From Bradyrhizobium campsiandrae (GTDB taxonomy: Bacteria; Pseudomonadota; Alphaproteobacteria; Rhizobiales; Xanthobacteraceae): a stretch of DNA of 64,000 nucleotides. Positions 1-7,327 of the stretch are shown here, in pieces. Both the position numbers and the translations under genes were made by a program. The stretch covers positions 1-64,000 of the forward strand of contig NZ_JAANIH010000017.1 of NCBI RefSeq assembly GCF_014529705.1. Direction: 5' to 3'. Position 1 is the first letter of the stretch. Each line of letters opens with the position of its first letter. The notes beneath the pieces were generated by a model. The model was not told the origin of the DNA. It worked only from the letters and a program-made list of their open reading frames with translations, and did not search any database.

Positions 1-874
1 TCACCACAGGCGCCACGCCGCCGGCATCGCTCGTCACCTCCCGGGCGACGCGGGCATCGGAATCGGAGCCGAGTTGCAGCCAGGCCTCGGCGGCGCGATC
101 CCACATCTCGCCCTTCGGCGCGCGCGGTGTCGTCATCGCGCCCGACCAGAAGGTGCTCGATTATCTCAAGGGACGTCCGCGCGCGCCGGCCTCGACGATC
201 ATGATCGACATCACGATGCGTCCTTCGACGCTCATCTCGCTCACGGCAGGCCCAGTGAACTCCACCGCATAGCCGGTGGCGCCGTCCGCGCCGATGCGCC
301 GGATGACCTCCATCACGATGTCCTTCGGCGTGACGCCGAGCGGCGGACGTCCCGTCACCTGGATTCGCATGGTCTTCAACCGGCGGTAACGCACCGTCGA
401 GGTCGCCAGATAATGCTCGATGTCCGAGGTGCCGATGCCGTAGCCGAGCGCGCCGAAGGCGCCGTAAGCCGTCGTGTGGCTGTCACCGGCGGCGATCACC
501 ATGCCCGGCATCACCAGCCCCTGTTCGGGGGCGACGACATGTTCGATCCCCTGACGCGGATCGAGGATGTCGAAATATTCGATGCCGAAATCGCGCGCGT
601 TGTCGGCGAAATGGTCGACCTGCCGCGTGGCGTCGGCATCCGGCATCTGCCGGGTGCGACGCGCGGCAGTCGGATTGACGTGGTCGACCACCATCAGCGC
701 GGCCGAGGGATTCCAAACCTTGCGCCCGGCTTCGCGCAAGCCGGCGAAGGCCTGCGGGCTGGTATATTCGTTGAGGACGGTGCGGTCGACATAGAGCAGC
801 ACCAGCCCGTCATCGTCGAGCTTGCGGACCACATGCGCGTCGATCAGCTTGTCGTAGAGCGTGCGCCCTGACAT
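1..874 (-). pseudogene. LeuC-like isomerase large subunit, broken by a 71-bp inversion; 3' end beyond window
   Basis: This is the N-terminal part of an aconitase-superfamily large subunit of the 3-isopropylmalate dehydratase (LeuC) type, which isomerises isopropylmalate or a related acid with a [4Fe-4S] cluster. The start ATG at 874 follows a GGAGG ribosome site. Recognisable stretches are TSPQAF, VVDHVNPT, the DSHTTAYGAFGALGYGIGTSD block and EMSVEGR. Translation stops at 161 after EAGARGRPLR, where the family continues EAGAR-(A)G-(L/V)IAPD. The missing residues GVVIAPDQKVLDYLKGRP are encoded on the opposite strand at 127-179, and the minus strand resumes with PKGEMWDRAAEAW from 114 down to 1. 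Flipping 117-187 restores one open frame through the window edge. The cluster cysteines would lie outside the window. A divergent LysR gene is the likely regulator. It could be a leuC paralogue rather than the housekeeping leuC. Confidence 0.85.
117..187. repeat. 11-bp perfect inverted repeats bounding an inverted 49-bp segment
   Basis: GGCGCGCGCGG at 117-127 and its exact reverse complement CCGCGCGCGCC at 177-187 flank a 49-bp core at 128-176. The core is in the wrong orientation for the surrounding leuC-like frame; reading it from the plus strand between the minus-strand flanks gives uninterrupted LeuC sequence with no base gained or lost. The repeats alternate G and C, so they can form a cruciform or a replication template-switch hairpin. 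Whether both orientations exist in the population cannot be seen here. Confidence 0.9.
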
Positions 875-954
875 CGGGCCTCCAGGAGAAAATTGACTTT
901 CCGTGGAGGGTGCCGGTGCGCCTTCTGGAAATCCAATGTCACGTCATGATATGA

Positions 955-973
955 TTATGCAGGATTTGCATAA
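955..973. promoter_or_regulatory. Candidate LysR operator, perfect palindrome TTATGCA-N5-TGCATAA
   Basis: A perfect 7+7 bp inverted repeat with a 5-bp spacer lies between the divergent leuC-like gene and the LysR gene, 13 bp before the regulator start. It fits the T-N11-A form of LysR-type binding sites and its AT-rich sequence stands out from its surroundings. Binding by the adjacent regulator is inferred. Confidence 0.6.
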
Positions 974-986
974 GCAGGGCGGAGCC

Positions 987-1937
987 ATGGAGATCAACTG
1001 GCTGCACGATTTCATCGCGGTGGCGTCGACCCGCAGCTTTTCGCGCGCGGCCGAGCAGCGCAATTCCTCGCAGCCGGCGCTGAGCCGCAGGATCAAGGCG
1101 CTGGAAGTGTGGGCGGGCGCCGCGCTGTTCGAGCGCACGACGCATGCGGTCAGCCTGACAGAAGCGGGTGATGCATTCCGCATGACCGCCGAGGACATCA
1201 TCCGTCGCCTGTCCGCCGGTCGCCTGGAGGCGCAGGAGCTGGCGCGCGGCGCCTCCGACGTGCTGAAATTCGCATCGACCAATGCGCTGTCGCTGACATT
1301 CTTTCCGGACTGGCTGCGGCAGGCCGAGACGACGCTGTCATTCGTGCCGAACGTTCAGCTCGTCGCCAACCACATGGAGGCTTGCGAGCGCATGCTGTTG
1401 GCGGGCGAGGTGCATTTTCTGCTCTGCCACCATCACCCCGCCGTGGTCAGTGCGCTTACGACGGCTCGGTTCAAATCCGTCCATGTCGGCGATGACTGCC
1501 TGATCCCGGCATCGGTGCCGGCTTCGCGATCGGGCAAGGTTGCGCGCTTCAAGCTGCCGGGAACGGAAGTCATGCCTGTGCAAGTCCTGAACTACCGTCA
1601 GGAGTCCGGGATGGGACGAATACTGGAGGCGGTGCGCTCGACCTCGCCGCTCGGAGCACATTTGAAGCCGGCGTTCACTTCGCATCTTGCAAAGCTTCTC
1701 GTCACCATGGTCCAGGCCGGCCGCGGCATGGCGTGGCTTCCGCAAAGCCTCATCGCCGACCAGCTCGCATCGGGCGAACTGGTAAGGGCGGGCGGGTCGG
1801 AATGGGAGATACCGATCGAGATCCACGTGTTCAGGCCGAGATCGCGGCTGACGCAGGCGGCCGAAGCGTTCTGGACTGACGTTCACGAGCATCCCGCGAA
1901 CAGCCGGCGCAAGGTGCCTCGCACGCGCCGGGGCTAG
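987..1937 (+). CDS. LysR-family transcriptional regulator
   Basis: A DNA-binding regulator of 316 residues. The N-terminal winged helix-turn-helix (residues about 3-60) shows the family pattern FIAVASTRSFSRAAE...SQPALSRRIKALE..GAALFERTT, followed by an inducer-binding domain from about residue 90. The chosen ATG at 987 begins MEINWLHDF, the normal start for the family, behind GGGCGGAG; an earlier in-frame GTG at 903 would add 28 residues of no family character. It diverges from the LeuC-like gene, the usual arrangement for a LysR protein that controls its neighbour and itself. If the neighbour is inactive, the regulator may have lost its main target. The inducer is unknown. Confidence 0.9.
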   Translation: MEINWLHDFIAVASTRSFSRAAEQRNSSQPALSRRIKALEVWAGAALFERTTHAVSLTEAGDAFRMTAEDIIRRLSAGRLEAQELARGASDVLKFASTNALSLTFFPDWLRQAETTLSFVPNVQLVANHMEACERMLLAGEVHFLLCHHHPAVVSALTTARFKSVHVGDDCLIPASVPASRSGKVARFKLPGTEVMPVQVLNYRQESGMGRILEAVRSTSPLGAHLKPAFTSHLAKLLVTMVQAGRGMAWLPQSLIADQLASGELVRAGGSEWEIPIEIHVFRPRSRLTQAAEAFWTDVHEHPANSRRKVPRTRRG

Positions 1938-1941
1938 TCGC

Positions 1942-2247
1942 CTATTCCTCCGGCTCGGTCGTGAACAGCAGCGGATAGCCCTTGGCGCGGCCGGCGTCAG
2001 TAGCGCGCGTCGCCTTGGTCTCGGCGACGTCCTTGGTGAAGACGGCGACGACGCAGGCGCCCAGCTTGTGCGCGGTGATCATGACCTTGTAGGCCTGATC
2101 CTCGGTCATGCGGAATTCGGCCTTCAGCACCATGGTGACGAACTCACGCGGCGTGTAGTCGTCATTGATCAGGATGACCTTGTGCAGCTTCGGCCGCTCG
2201 ACCTTGGTCTTCGTCCTGGTTTTCGGCTTGGTAACGGTGTCGTTCAT
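1942..2247 (-). CDS. clpS: ATP-dependent Clp protease adaptor ClpS
   Basis: ClpS binds N-degron substrates and delivers them to ClpA of the cytoplasmic ClpAP protease. The 101-residue protein has a charged, flexible N-terminus rich in Lys and Thr and then the compact core. The core carries HKVILINDDYTPREFV, whose Asn-Asp pair contacts the substrate amino terminus, and the VMITAHKLG helix with the conserved His. Length is normal for alphaproteobacterial ClpS. The start ATG is followed by MNDTVTKPK and lies 44 bp from the preceding minus-strand gene. Many alphaproteobacteria have a second ClpS; which copy this is cannot be told here. Confidence 0.95.
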   Translation of the reverse strand: MNDTVTKPKTRTKTKVERPKLHKVILINDDYTPREFVTMVLKAEFRMTEDQAYKVMITAHKLGACVVAVFTKDVAETKATRATDAGRAKGYPLLFTTEPEE

Positions 2248-2291
2248 TCCGCCTCCTGGACACGGCGGGCCTCGGGTTCCTGCCGAAGCGA

Positions 2292-2633
2292 TCAGCTCGC
2301 GGCCTTCGCACCATATTGCAGGACCTGCACCTTCTCCAAGGTGATCAGGCCGCTCGACATCATGCCATCCAGGATGGGCAGGAATGCGTTGATGTTGTCT
2401 TCGCTGTCGACGATCTCGATCAGGAGCGGCAGGTCTTCCGAGAGCCGCAGGATTTTCGAGGTGTGCAGCCGGCTCGACTTGCCGAACCCCATCGGGCCGC
2501 GCAGCACGGTGGCGCCGGCAAGATGCCGCTCGCGCGCCGCCAGCACGATGGCTTCACAGAGCGGCTTGCCGTCATAATGATCGCTTTCGCCGATGAAGAT
2601 CCGCAGCGAAACAGCCTGATTGGGGATCTGCAT
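2292..2633 (-). CDS. DUF190 family protein
   Basis: A 113-residue DUF190 protein, a ferredoxin-like fold family often encoded beside crcB. The visible family pattern is LRIFIGESDHYDGKPLCEAIV...GATVLRGPMGFGKSS, then LPLLIEIVDSEDNINAFLPIL and GLITLEKVQVL. The start ATG lies 3 bp after the end of the upstream crcB gene, so it is the last gene of the fluoride operon. A longer frame running back to 3224 merely overlaps the crcB genes and shows no homology. A role as a PII-like sensor or accessory factor for the fluoride channel is inferred from position; the biochemical function is unknown. Confidence 0.9.
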   Translation of the reverse strand: MQIPNQAVSLRIFIGESDHYDGKPLCEAIVLAARERHLAGATVLRGPMGFGKSSRLHTSKILRLSEDLPLLIEIVDSEDNINAFLPILDGMMSSGLITLEKVQVLQYGAKAAS

Positions 2634-2635
2634 GG

Positions 2636-3061
2636 TCAACTCCTGGTCAAGCGGTTGTAACGGCTCGCGATCATATGCCCTGCCCACACCGAGACCAGCC
2701 AGCAGATGACGGACGCTGCGATATAGGCAAGTGCGGTGGATTTCATGCCGCCGTGGAACAGGCGGAAGGTCTCCAGGCTGAAGGTCGAGAAGGTGGTGTA
2801 GCCACCGCAGAACCCGGTCATCACGAACTGGCGGTGCTCTGGGCGCGCCAGCACCCGGCCGTCGGGGCCGGTCAGCGTCGCGTAGAAGCCGATGACGAGC
2901 GAACCCGTCGCGTTGATGAACAGCGTCGCGAAAGGAAAGCCGGGACCGGTATCGAGCGCGAGCCCGACCAAATAGCGCGTCAGCCCGCCGACGATGCTGC
3001 CGGCGGAGACCCAGGCGTAGAGCATCGCCGTGCGCCAGCGGTCGGCCGTGGAGGGCTTCAT
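2636..3061 (-). CDS. crcB: Fluoride channel Fluc/CrcB, subunit with complete Phe pair
   Basis: A small four-helix membrane protein (141 residues) of the CrcB/Fluc family, which exports toxic fluoride as a dual-topology dimer. It has the signature GFCGGYTTFSTFSLET near residues 83-98, with both pore phenylalanines (TTFSTFS), and the helix FPFATLFINATGS that contributes the polar Asn. It follows the other crcB gene by 6 bp and precedes the DUF190 gene. Upstream lie an MFS gene and a fluoride riboswitch, which supports the fluoride role. Paired crcB genes usually make a heterodimer with fixed opposite topologies; that is inferred here. Confidence 0.94.
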   Translation of the reverse strand: MKPSTADRWRTAMLYAWVSAGSIVGGLTRYLVGLALDTGPGFPFATLFINATGSLVIGFYATLTGPDGRVLARPEHRQFVMTGFCGGYTTFSTFSLETFRLFHGGMKSTALAYIAASVICWLVSVWAGHMIASRYNRLTRS

Positions 3062-3067
3062 CTGCCG

Positions 3068-3457
3068 CTAGCCTCCAAGACTGTCCGCAAGGAGGAAGCC
3101 GCAGCTCACGGCCGCGAGGCACAGCCCGACCGAGGCCACGACATTGCCGATGGCCTGCACCGGCTCGCCGCCCCGCGCCAGTGTCAGCGTTTGCAGGCTG
3201 AACGAGGACACCGTGGTGTAGCATCCGAGGAAGCCCGTCACCGCGAACAGCCAGGGATTGGGCGAGGCAAACGCCGAGCCGGGATGGGTCGCCAGTGCGC
3301 CGAAGATGCCGATCAGGAAGGCGCCGGTGACATTGATGGTCATGGTGCCCCAGGGAAAAGTCTCGCCCAGCCGCCGCGCAATCGCGCCGGAGACGAAATA
3401 GCGGGCGCAGCCGCCCAGCACGCTGCCGACCGCGATTGCGACCACTCCGCTCAGCAC
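3068..3457 (-). CDS. crcB: Fluoride channel Fluc/CrcB, partner subunit
   Basis: A second CrcB/Fluc protein of 129 residues with four hydrophobic segments. The signature reads GFLGCYTTVSSFSLQT: the first of the two conserved pore phenylalanines is valine here, while the other is kept. The polar helix FPWGTMTINVTGAFLIG is intact. The start is GTG at 3457, because no in-frame ATG precedes it before the end of the MFS gene 17 bp upstream. With its neighbour it probably forms a heterodimer in which the two pores are not equivalent. Expression should follow the riboswitch upstream of the MFS gene. Confidence 0.92.
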   Translation of the reverse strand: MLSGVVAIAVGSVLGGCARYFVSGAIARRLGETFPWGTMTINVTGAFLIGIFGALATHPGSAFASPNPWLFAVTGFLGCYTTVSSFSLQTLTLARGGEPVQAIGNVVASVGLCLAAVSCGFLLADSLGG

Positions 3458-3473
3458 GATGAACAGCCCCCCG

Positions 3474-4682
3474 TCATGTCCCGTCCTCCGCCGTCAAGCC
3501 GTTGCCGACGGCAAGCAGTCCCACCAGCGCGATCAGTGCGAAGCCGAGCCCGGCGAGGAACGTTCCCGTTGGACCATAGGCGTCCCACAATGCGCCGGCG
3601 ATGACGCTCGCGGCCAGCATCGCAAGGCCCGTGAACAGATTGAAATAGCCGAACGCGGTGCCGCGCAGGGCTGGCGGGGCAGTATCGGCGACAAGGGCCG
3701 AGAGCAAGCCTTGCGTCAGTCCCATATGCAGCCCCCACAGCACGACGCCGAGGGCAAGCCCGGTCAGATCAGGCAGCAGCGCGAGAGCGAGATCGGCGCC
3801 GGCGAGAACGACCAGGCCGAGCGCGAGCAGGGCGGTCCGGTTGATCCGGTCCGACAGTACGCCGGCCGGATAGGCCGAGAGCGCGTAGGTGATGTTCATC
3901 AACACTAGCACCGCCGGCACCCACATCGCATTGAGGCCGACGTTCTGGGCGCGCAGGACCAGGAAGGCTTCGCTGAAGCGCGCGAGCGTGAACACGACGC
4001 CGACCGCGACGACGCGCCAATAGACCGGTCCGAGCTGCCGCATCGCGGCGATGTCGAGCGGGTTCTTCGCAGGTTCCCGGCTCGGGTCCGGTTCTGGTTC
4101 GTCGACCGCGAACGCGATCAGGCCAAACGACAGAAACGCCGGCACCACGGCCACCCAGAACACGGCGGTAAAATGATCTGCTGTCCACCACATCAGTCCG
4201 ATCGCAACCAGCGGTCCGACGAAGGCGCCGACCGTGTCGAGCGACTGCCGCAGGCCGAAGCTGGCGCCGCGCAGACCCTTCGGCGAGATATCGGCGATCA
4301 GCGCGTCGCGGGGCGCGCCGCGAATGCCCTTGCCGACGCGATCGATGAAGCGCGCCGCGACCAGCCAGCCGACGCTGGGCGCGAGCGGGAACAACGGCTT
4401 GGTCAGGGCGGCGAGGCCATAGCCCAGGGCGGCGAGCAGCTTGCGCCGGCCGAGCCAGTCCGAGAGCGCGCCGGAGAAGATCTTCGTGATCGCAGCGGTT
4501 GCTTCCGCGATGCCCTCGATGAAGCCGACGGTGAGCGTGGAGGCGCCGAGCACCGTGACGAGATAGACCGGCAGCAGCGCATGGATCATCTCGGAGGAGA
4601 TGTCCATCAGCATCGAGACGAAGCCGAGCACCCAGATCCCCCTGGGCAGCTTGGCGCGCGCAGCATTCGGTATGGTCGTCAC
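3474..4682 (-). CDS. MFS transporter, first gene of the fluoride-riboswitch operon
   Basis: A 402-residue major facilitator protein with about 12 membrane segments. The loop between helices 2 and 3 reads SGALSDWLGRRK, the usual MFS motif A, and FIDRVGKGIRGAPRDAL lies near residue 110. It begins with ATG at 4682, after a leader holding a fluoride aptamer and an intrinsic terminator, and is followed by two crcB genes and DUF190 with tiny gaps. An MFS gene at the head of such an operon suggests a role in coping with fluoride, but its substrate cannot be read from the sequence. Drug or sugar-phosphate transport are alternatives. Confidence 0.88.
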   Translation of the reverse strand: MTTIPNAARAKLPRGIWVLGFVSMLMDISSEMIHALLPVYLVTVLGASTLTVGFIEGIAEATAAITKIFSGALSDWLGRRKLLAALGYGLAALTKPLFPLAPSVGWLVAARFIDRVGKGIRGAPRDALIADISPKGLRGASFGLRQSLDTVGAFVGPLVAIGLMWWTADHFTAVFWVAVVPAFLSFGLIAFAVDEPEPDPSREPAKNPLDIAAMRQLGPVYWRVVAVGVVFTLARFSEAFLVLRAQNVGLNAMWVPAVLVLMNITYALSAYPAGVLSDRINRTALLALGLVVLAGADLALALLPDLTGLALGVVLWGLHMGLTQGLLSALVADTAPPALRGTAFGYFNLFTGLAMLAASVIAGALWDAYGPTGTFLAGLGFALIALVGLLAVGNGLTAEDGT

Positions 4683-4743
4683 CTCATCGCCTTCACGTCA
4701 TTGCCTTCAAGTCTTGGACATCCCCCTGGCCTTGCCTCCAGGC

Positions 4744-4768
4744 AACAAAAAACCCGCCATCGGCGGGC
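4744..4768 (-). terminator. Intrinsic terminator, likely expression platform of the fluoride riboswitch
   Basis: On the minus strand CCCGCC-GAT-GGCGGG forms a six-pair stem and is followed at once by TTTTTTGTT. It stands 47 bp after the aptamer and 62 bp before the MFS start. A second GGCGGG at 4780-4785 could pair with the first arm and prevent the hairpin, giving a terminator/antiterminator choice. Confidence 0.85.
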
Positions 4769-4814
4769 TTGTCCATGCTCCCGCCAAAGGCAGAGGCTGC
4801 TAGCCTCACCTCGA

Positions 4815-4880
4815 GCAGGAGTCATAAGCCCATTGCGATCGTTCGACCGCCGGGCGGTTGTCGGGGGACTCCATCCCCAT
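4815..4880 (-). promoter_or_regulatory. Fluoride riboswitch (crcB motif)
   Basis: Read on the minus strand, the RNA has GGGGATGGAGTCCCCC at its 5' end, then ACAACCGCCC, a variable arm, GGGC, and TATGACTCCTGC. This matches the crcB-motif aptamer: outer stem GGGG/CCCC, the GGAGTC/GACTCC pairing between the 5' and 3' parts, and the CCGCC strand. One position differs from the usual TGATGACTCC (T for G). An intrinsic terminator follows, then the MFS-crcB-crcB-DUF190 operon, so fluoride should turn the operon on. Confidence 0.92.
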
Positions 4881-5010
4881 CTGTGCGGTCAGCCTAGCAT
4901 GGAAATCACGGGGGACAAGTGGGCGGACGTGCCGTCCCACAGCGCAAGGGCGTGACGGCGCAAGCGTGGCGACATGGCGGCGATTTCGCGCGGACACACG
5001 CAGTACCTGA

Positions 5011-5060
5011 CCTGCAAATCCCTAACCTGCAAATTCCTAATCTGCAAATTCCTAACCTGA
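5011..5060. repeat. Tandem 15-bp repeat, 3.3 copies
   Basis: CCTGCAAATCCCTAA is followed by two near-copies with one or two changes and by a partial fourth (CCTGA). The repeats lie 80 bp before the DUF1194 gene, in otherwise unassigned sequence between the riboswitch operon and that gene. The 15-bp period keeps a reading frame open (Leu-Gln-Ile-Pro-Asn units), but no gene is evident around it. It could be a variable-number tract or a repeated regulator site. Confidence 0.9.
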
Positions 5061-5139
5061 ATGTGAAGCACAAGCGATCTTCGCGCTTTGCGGCAGGGCG
5101 TTTGCATGTCACCATCGCGTCATACGACGGGAGACTGCG

Positions 5140-6018
5140 ATGCGCTTGCTGTTCTCGATCGGGGCTGTGCTGGTGGCCGGCGTGCTTGCCGGGGGGGACG
5201 TCGCGGGCATCGCGGCACCGAGTCCTAAACTCGAACCGCCGAAATTTGAACCTTCAAGACACCAGCGGCAGGCTGCCGATGGCGATGCACAATCGGTTGA
5301 CGTCGAGCTGATCCTCGCGGTCGACGTCTCCTATTCCATGGACATGGACGAACTCGCGATCCAGCGCGAAGGATACGCGCAGGCGATCCAGTCGAAGGAA
5401 TTCCTGCAGGCGCTGAAGGCCGGCCCCAACGGCAGGATCGCGGTGACCTATTTCGAGTGGGCGGCATCCAGCGACCAGAAGATCATCATCCCCTGGCGTT
5501 TGATCGACGGACCGGAGACGGCCGATGCGGTCGCGGCCGAGATCATGAAGACGCCGATCCGTCGCGCCTCCCGCACCTCGATCTCGGGTGCGATCGGATT
5601 TGCGATGCCCTTGTTCGACGAGGATCCCTATCACGGACTTCGTCGCGTCGTCGACATTTCCGGCGACGGCCCCAACAACAATGGCGGGCCGGTCACCGTG
5701 GCGCGCGACACCGCGCTCGAGAAGGGCATCATCATCAACGGCCTGCCGATCATGGTGAAGGAGCCGTCCTATTCGACGATGGATATCGACAATCTGGACT
5801 ATTACTACGAGGATTGCGTCATTGGTGGACCCGGCTCCTTCGTGATCGCGATCAAGGATCGCGACAAGTTCAAGGAGGCGATCCGCACCAAGCTCCTGAT
5901 GGAGGTCGCCGGCCGTACGCCCGAACGTCCCGTGGTGCATGTTGCGGAGAAGGACAAGGAGCCGCGCGTGAACTGCCTGATCGGCGAGAAGATCTGGTCG
6001 GATCGCTGGGGCCGCTAA
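5140..6018 (+). CDS. DUF1194 protein, exported von Willebrand factor A-like
   Basis: A 292-residue DUF1194 protein. An N-terminal hydrophobic segment (residues about 1-25) indicates export, followed by a Pro-rich linker. The vWA-like fold starts at LILAVDVSYSMDMDE, a MIDAS motif with Asp62, Ser64 and Ser66; the threonine (TSISGAIGFA) and the second aspartate (VDISGDGPNNNGG) are also present, so metal-dependent ligand binding is plausible. The family is common in Rhizobiales and its role is unknown. ATG at 5140 has only a weak upstream ribosome site (GGGAG). It stands alone, divergent from the fluoride operon. Confidence 0.85.
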   Translation: MRLLFSIGAVLVAGVLAGGDVAGIAAPSPKLEPPKFEPSRHQRQAADGDAQSVDVELILAVDVSYSMDMDELAIQREGYAQAIQSKEFLQALKAGPNGRIAVTYFEWAASSDQKIIIPWRLIDGPETADAVAAEIMKTPIRRASRTSISGAIGFAMPLFDEDPYHGLRRVVDISGDGPNNNGGPVTVARDTALEKGIIINGLPIMVKEPSYSTMDIDNLDYYYEDCVIGGPGSFVIAIKDRDKFKEAIRTKLLMEVAGRTPERPVVHVAEKDKEPRVNCLIGEKIWSDRWGR

Positions 6019-6183
6019 GGGCCCGTTCCGATAAGGCCCTGCGTCTCATCCCGTCGAGCGCCCGAGGTTAACCACTCGTTAACCGTGGCGTGGCCTATTC
6101 GATGTGTTTCCGAGTGTGTCTGACGCCGCCTGCCGGTGCTCGAAACAGGCGAGTTCGGCGGGGCCCATTCACCGAGCAAGCCC

Positions 6184-6819
6184 ATGGCCATCGTCACATC
6201 AAGCACCAGCCAGATTTCACCTGCCAACGAGCGGATGTATCACCAGAGCGCTCTGCTCGGTGACTGGAAGGGCAATTGGGCGGGCAACAATCAGCCCGTC
6301 GGCTTCAAGGTCGTGAACATCCGCGGTTCGCGTGCACAGGTCGAGTACACCCATAATGGTCACACCGAGCGTGGCTTTGCCCAGGTCAGCGGCTCGCTGA
6401 TTACTTTCGGCTCGGTGACTGTCGGCACCAAGGACGGCAAGAATTTGGTGCTGCTGTTCTCCGCAGGCGGTGCCGGCAAGCAGACCGCGACGCTCGAAAA
6501 GCAAGCGCCGCCGGCCTCCGACAGTCGGCTTATGGGAAGCTGGGGCGGCTATTCCAGCGACAACGGCAAGAGCGCGAGCTTCAAGGTGCTTGCCGTCAAC
6601 GGCAATGAAGCGCAGGTCAGCGTCACCACCGACGGCATCACCCGCCAGGGCACCGGCATCGTCTACAAGAACGTCATCATGTTCGGACAGGCGCAGATTG
6701 CGACGGACGACGGGCAGAACGGCAAAATCATCTACCAGGTCGGCACCAAGTCCTTCATGGTGCCGGTGACGAAATATCCGCCGGCGGATACGTCATCCTC
6801 GGTGGACCGGACGGCATAG
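6184..6819 (+). CDS. Hypothetical protein with an internal duplication
   Basis: The family is not recognised. The 211-residue product contains two related halves of about 65-70 residues. One begins LLGDWKGNWAGNNQPVGFKV and the other LMGSWGGYSSDNGKSASFKV; both continue with an (A/E)QV(E/S) strand, a (T/D)G stretch and an FG turn, which suggests two beta-sandwich or lipocalin-like domains. No signal peptide is obvious. The ATG at 6184 is preferred because an in-frame GTG 16 codons earlier adds only low-complexity residues. It stands alone downstream of the DUF1194 gene. Confidence 0.65.
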   Translation: MAIVTSSTSQISPANERMYHQSALLGDWKGNWAGNNQPVGFKVVNIRGSRAQVEYTHNGHTERGFAQVSGSLITFGSVTVGTKDGKNLVLLFSAGGAGKQTATLEKQAPPASDSRLMGSWGGYSSDNGKSASFKVLAVNGNEAQVSVTTDGITRQGTGIVYKNVIMFGQAQIATDDGQNGKIIYQVGTKSFMVPVTKYPPADTSSSVDRTA

Positions 6820-6872
6820 CCGGTCACGTCGGCTATCGTCCGCATTGAACTGCTTGCTAAGGGAGGAGAGCC

Positions 6873-7256
6873 ATGGCCGACGAGCCCCGCATGATGGTCG
6901 GCGCTGCGACCGTCTTCGTCGTCTCCGACATCGACGCAAGCCTCGCCTATTACCGCGACGCGCTCGGCTTCCAGGTTACATTCGAATACGGCTCGCCCTT
7001 GTCCTATGCCTGCCTCTGTCGCGACGAGGTGGATCTGCATCTGCTCGCGGCGGCGGCAACGAAACGATTGCCCGGGCAGGGCGGCCTCTGCATCTTCGTG
7101 CGGGACGTGGACCCGCTCTACACCGAACTGTCCGGACGCGGCGCGAGGCTGATCAACCAGCCGCAGGATCGCGACTATGGCATGCGCGACTTCGACGCGG
7201 TCGATGCCGACGGCAACCAGGTCACATTCGGCATGGGCATCTCCGGAACCGAGTGA
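6873..7256 (+). CDS. VOC (glyoxalase/bleomycin-resistance) family protein
   Basis: A 127-residue vicinal-oxygen-chelate protein. It has the paired beta-alpha-beta-beta-beta pattern: VGAATVFVVSDIDASLAYYRDALGF at the N-terminus and LCIFVRDVDPLYTELSGRGARL...DFDAVDADGNQVTFG in the second half, the latter typical of this fold. The start ATG follows a strong GGGAGGAG site. The substrate is not predictable; many such proteins act on small electrophiles or bind drugs. It is monocistronic. Confidence 0.88.
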   Translation: MADEPRMMVGAATVFVVSDIDASLAYYRDALGFQVTFEYGSPLSYACLCRDEVDLHLLAAAATKRLPGQGGLCIFVRDVDPLYTELSGRGARLINQPQDRDYGMRDFDAVDADGNQVTFGMGISGTE

Positions 7257-7327
7257 GCAGTCCCGGCTCCGCTGGCGTTTGCGGCATCCTTCGCGTATAA
7301 TTGACGAGCTTTCTGACGGTTACCTGA

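Noticed and set aside
5011..5060. CRISPR-like repeats
   Set aside because: The 15-bp units are directly adjacent without spacers and only 3.3 copies exist. There are no cas genes.
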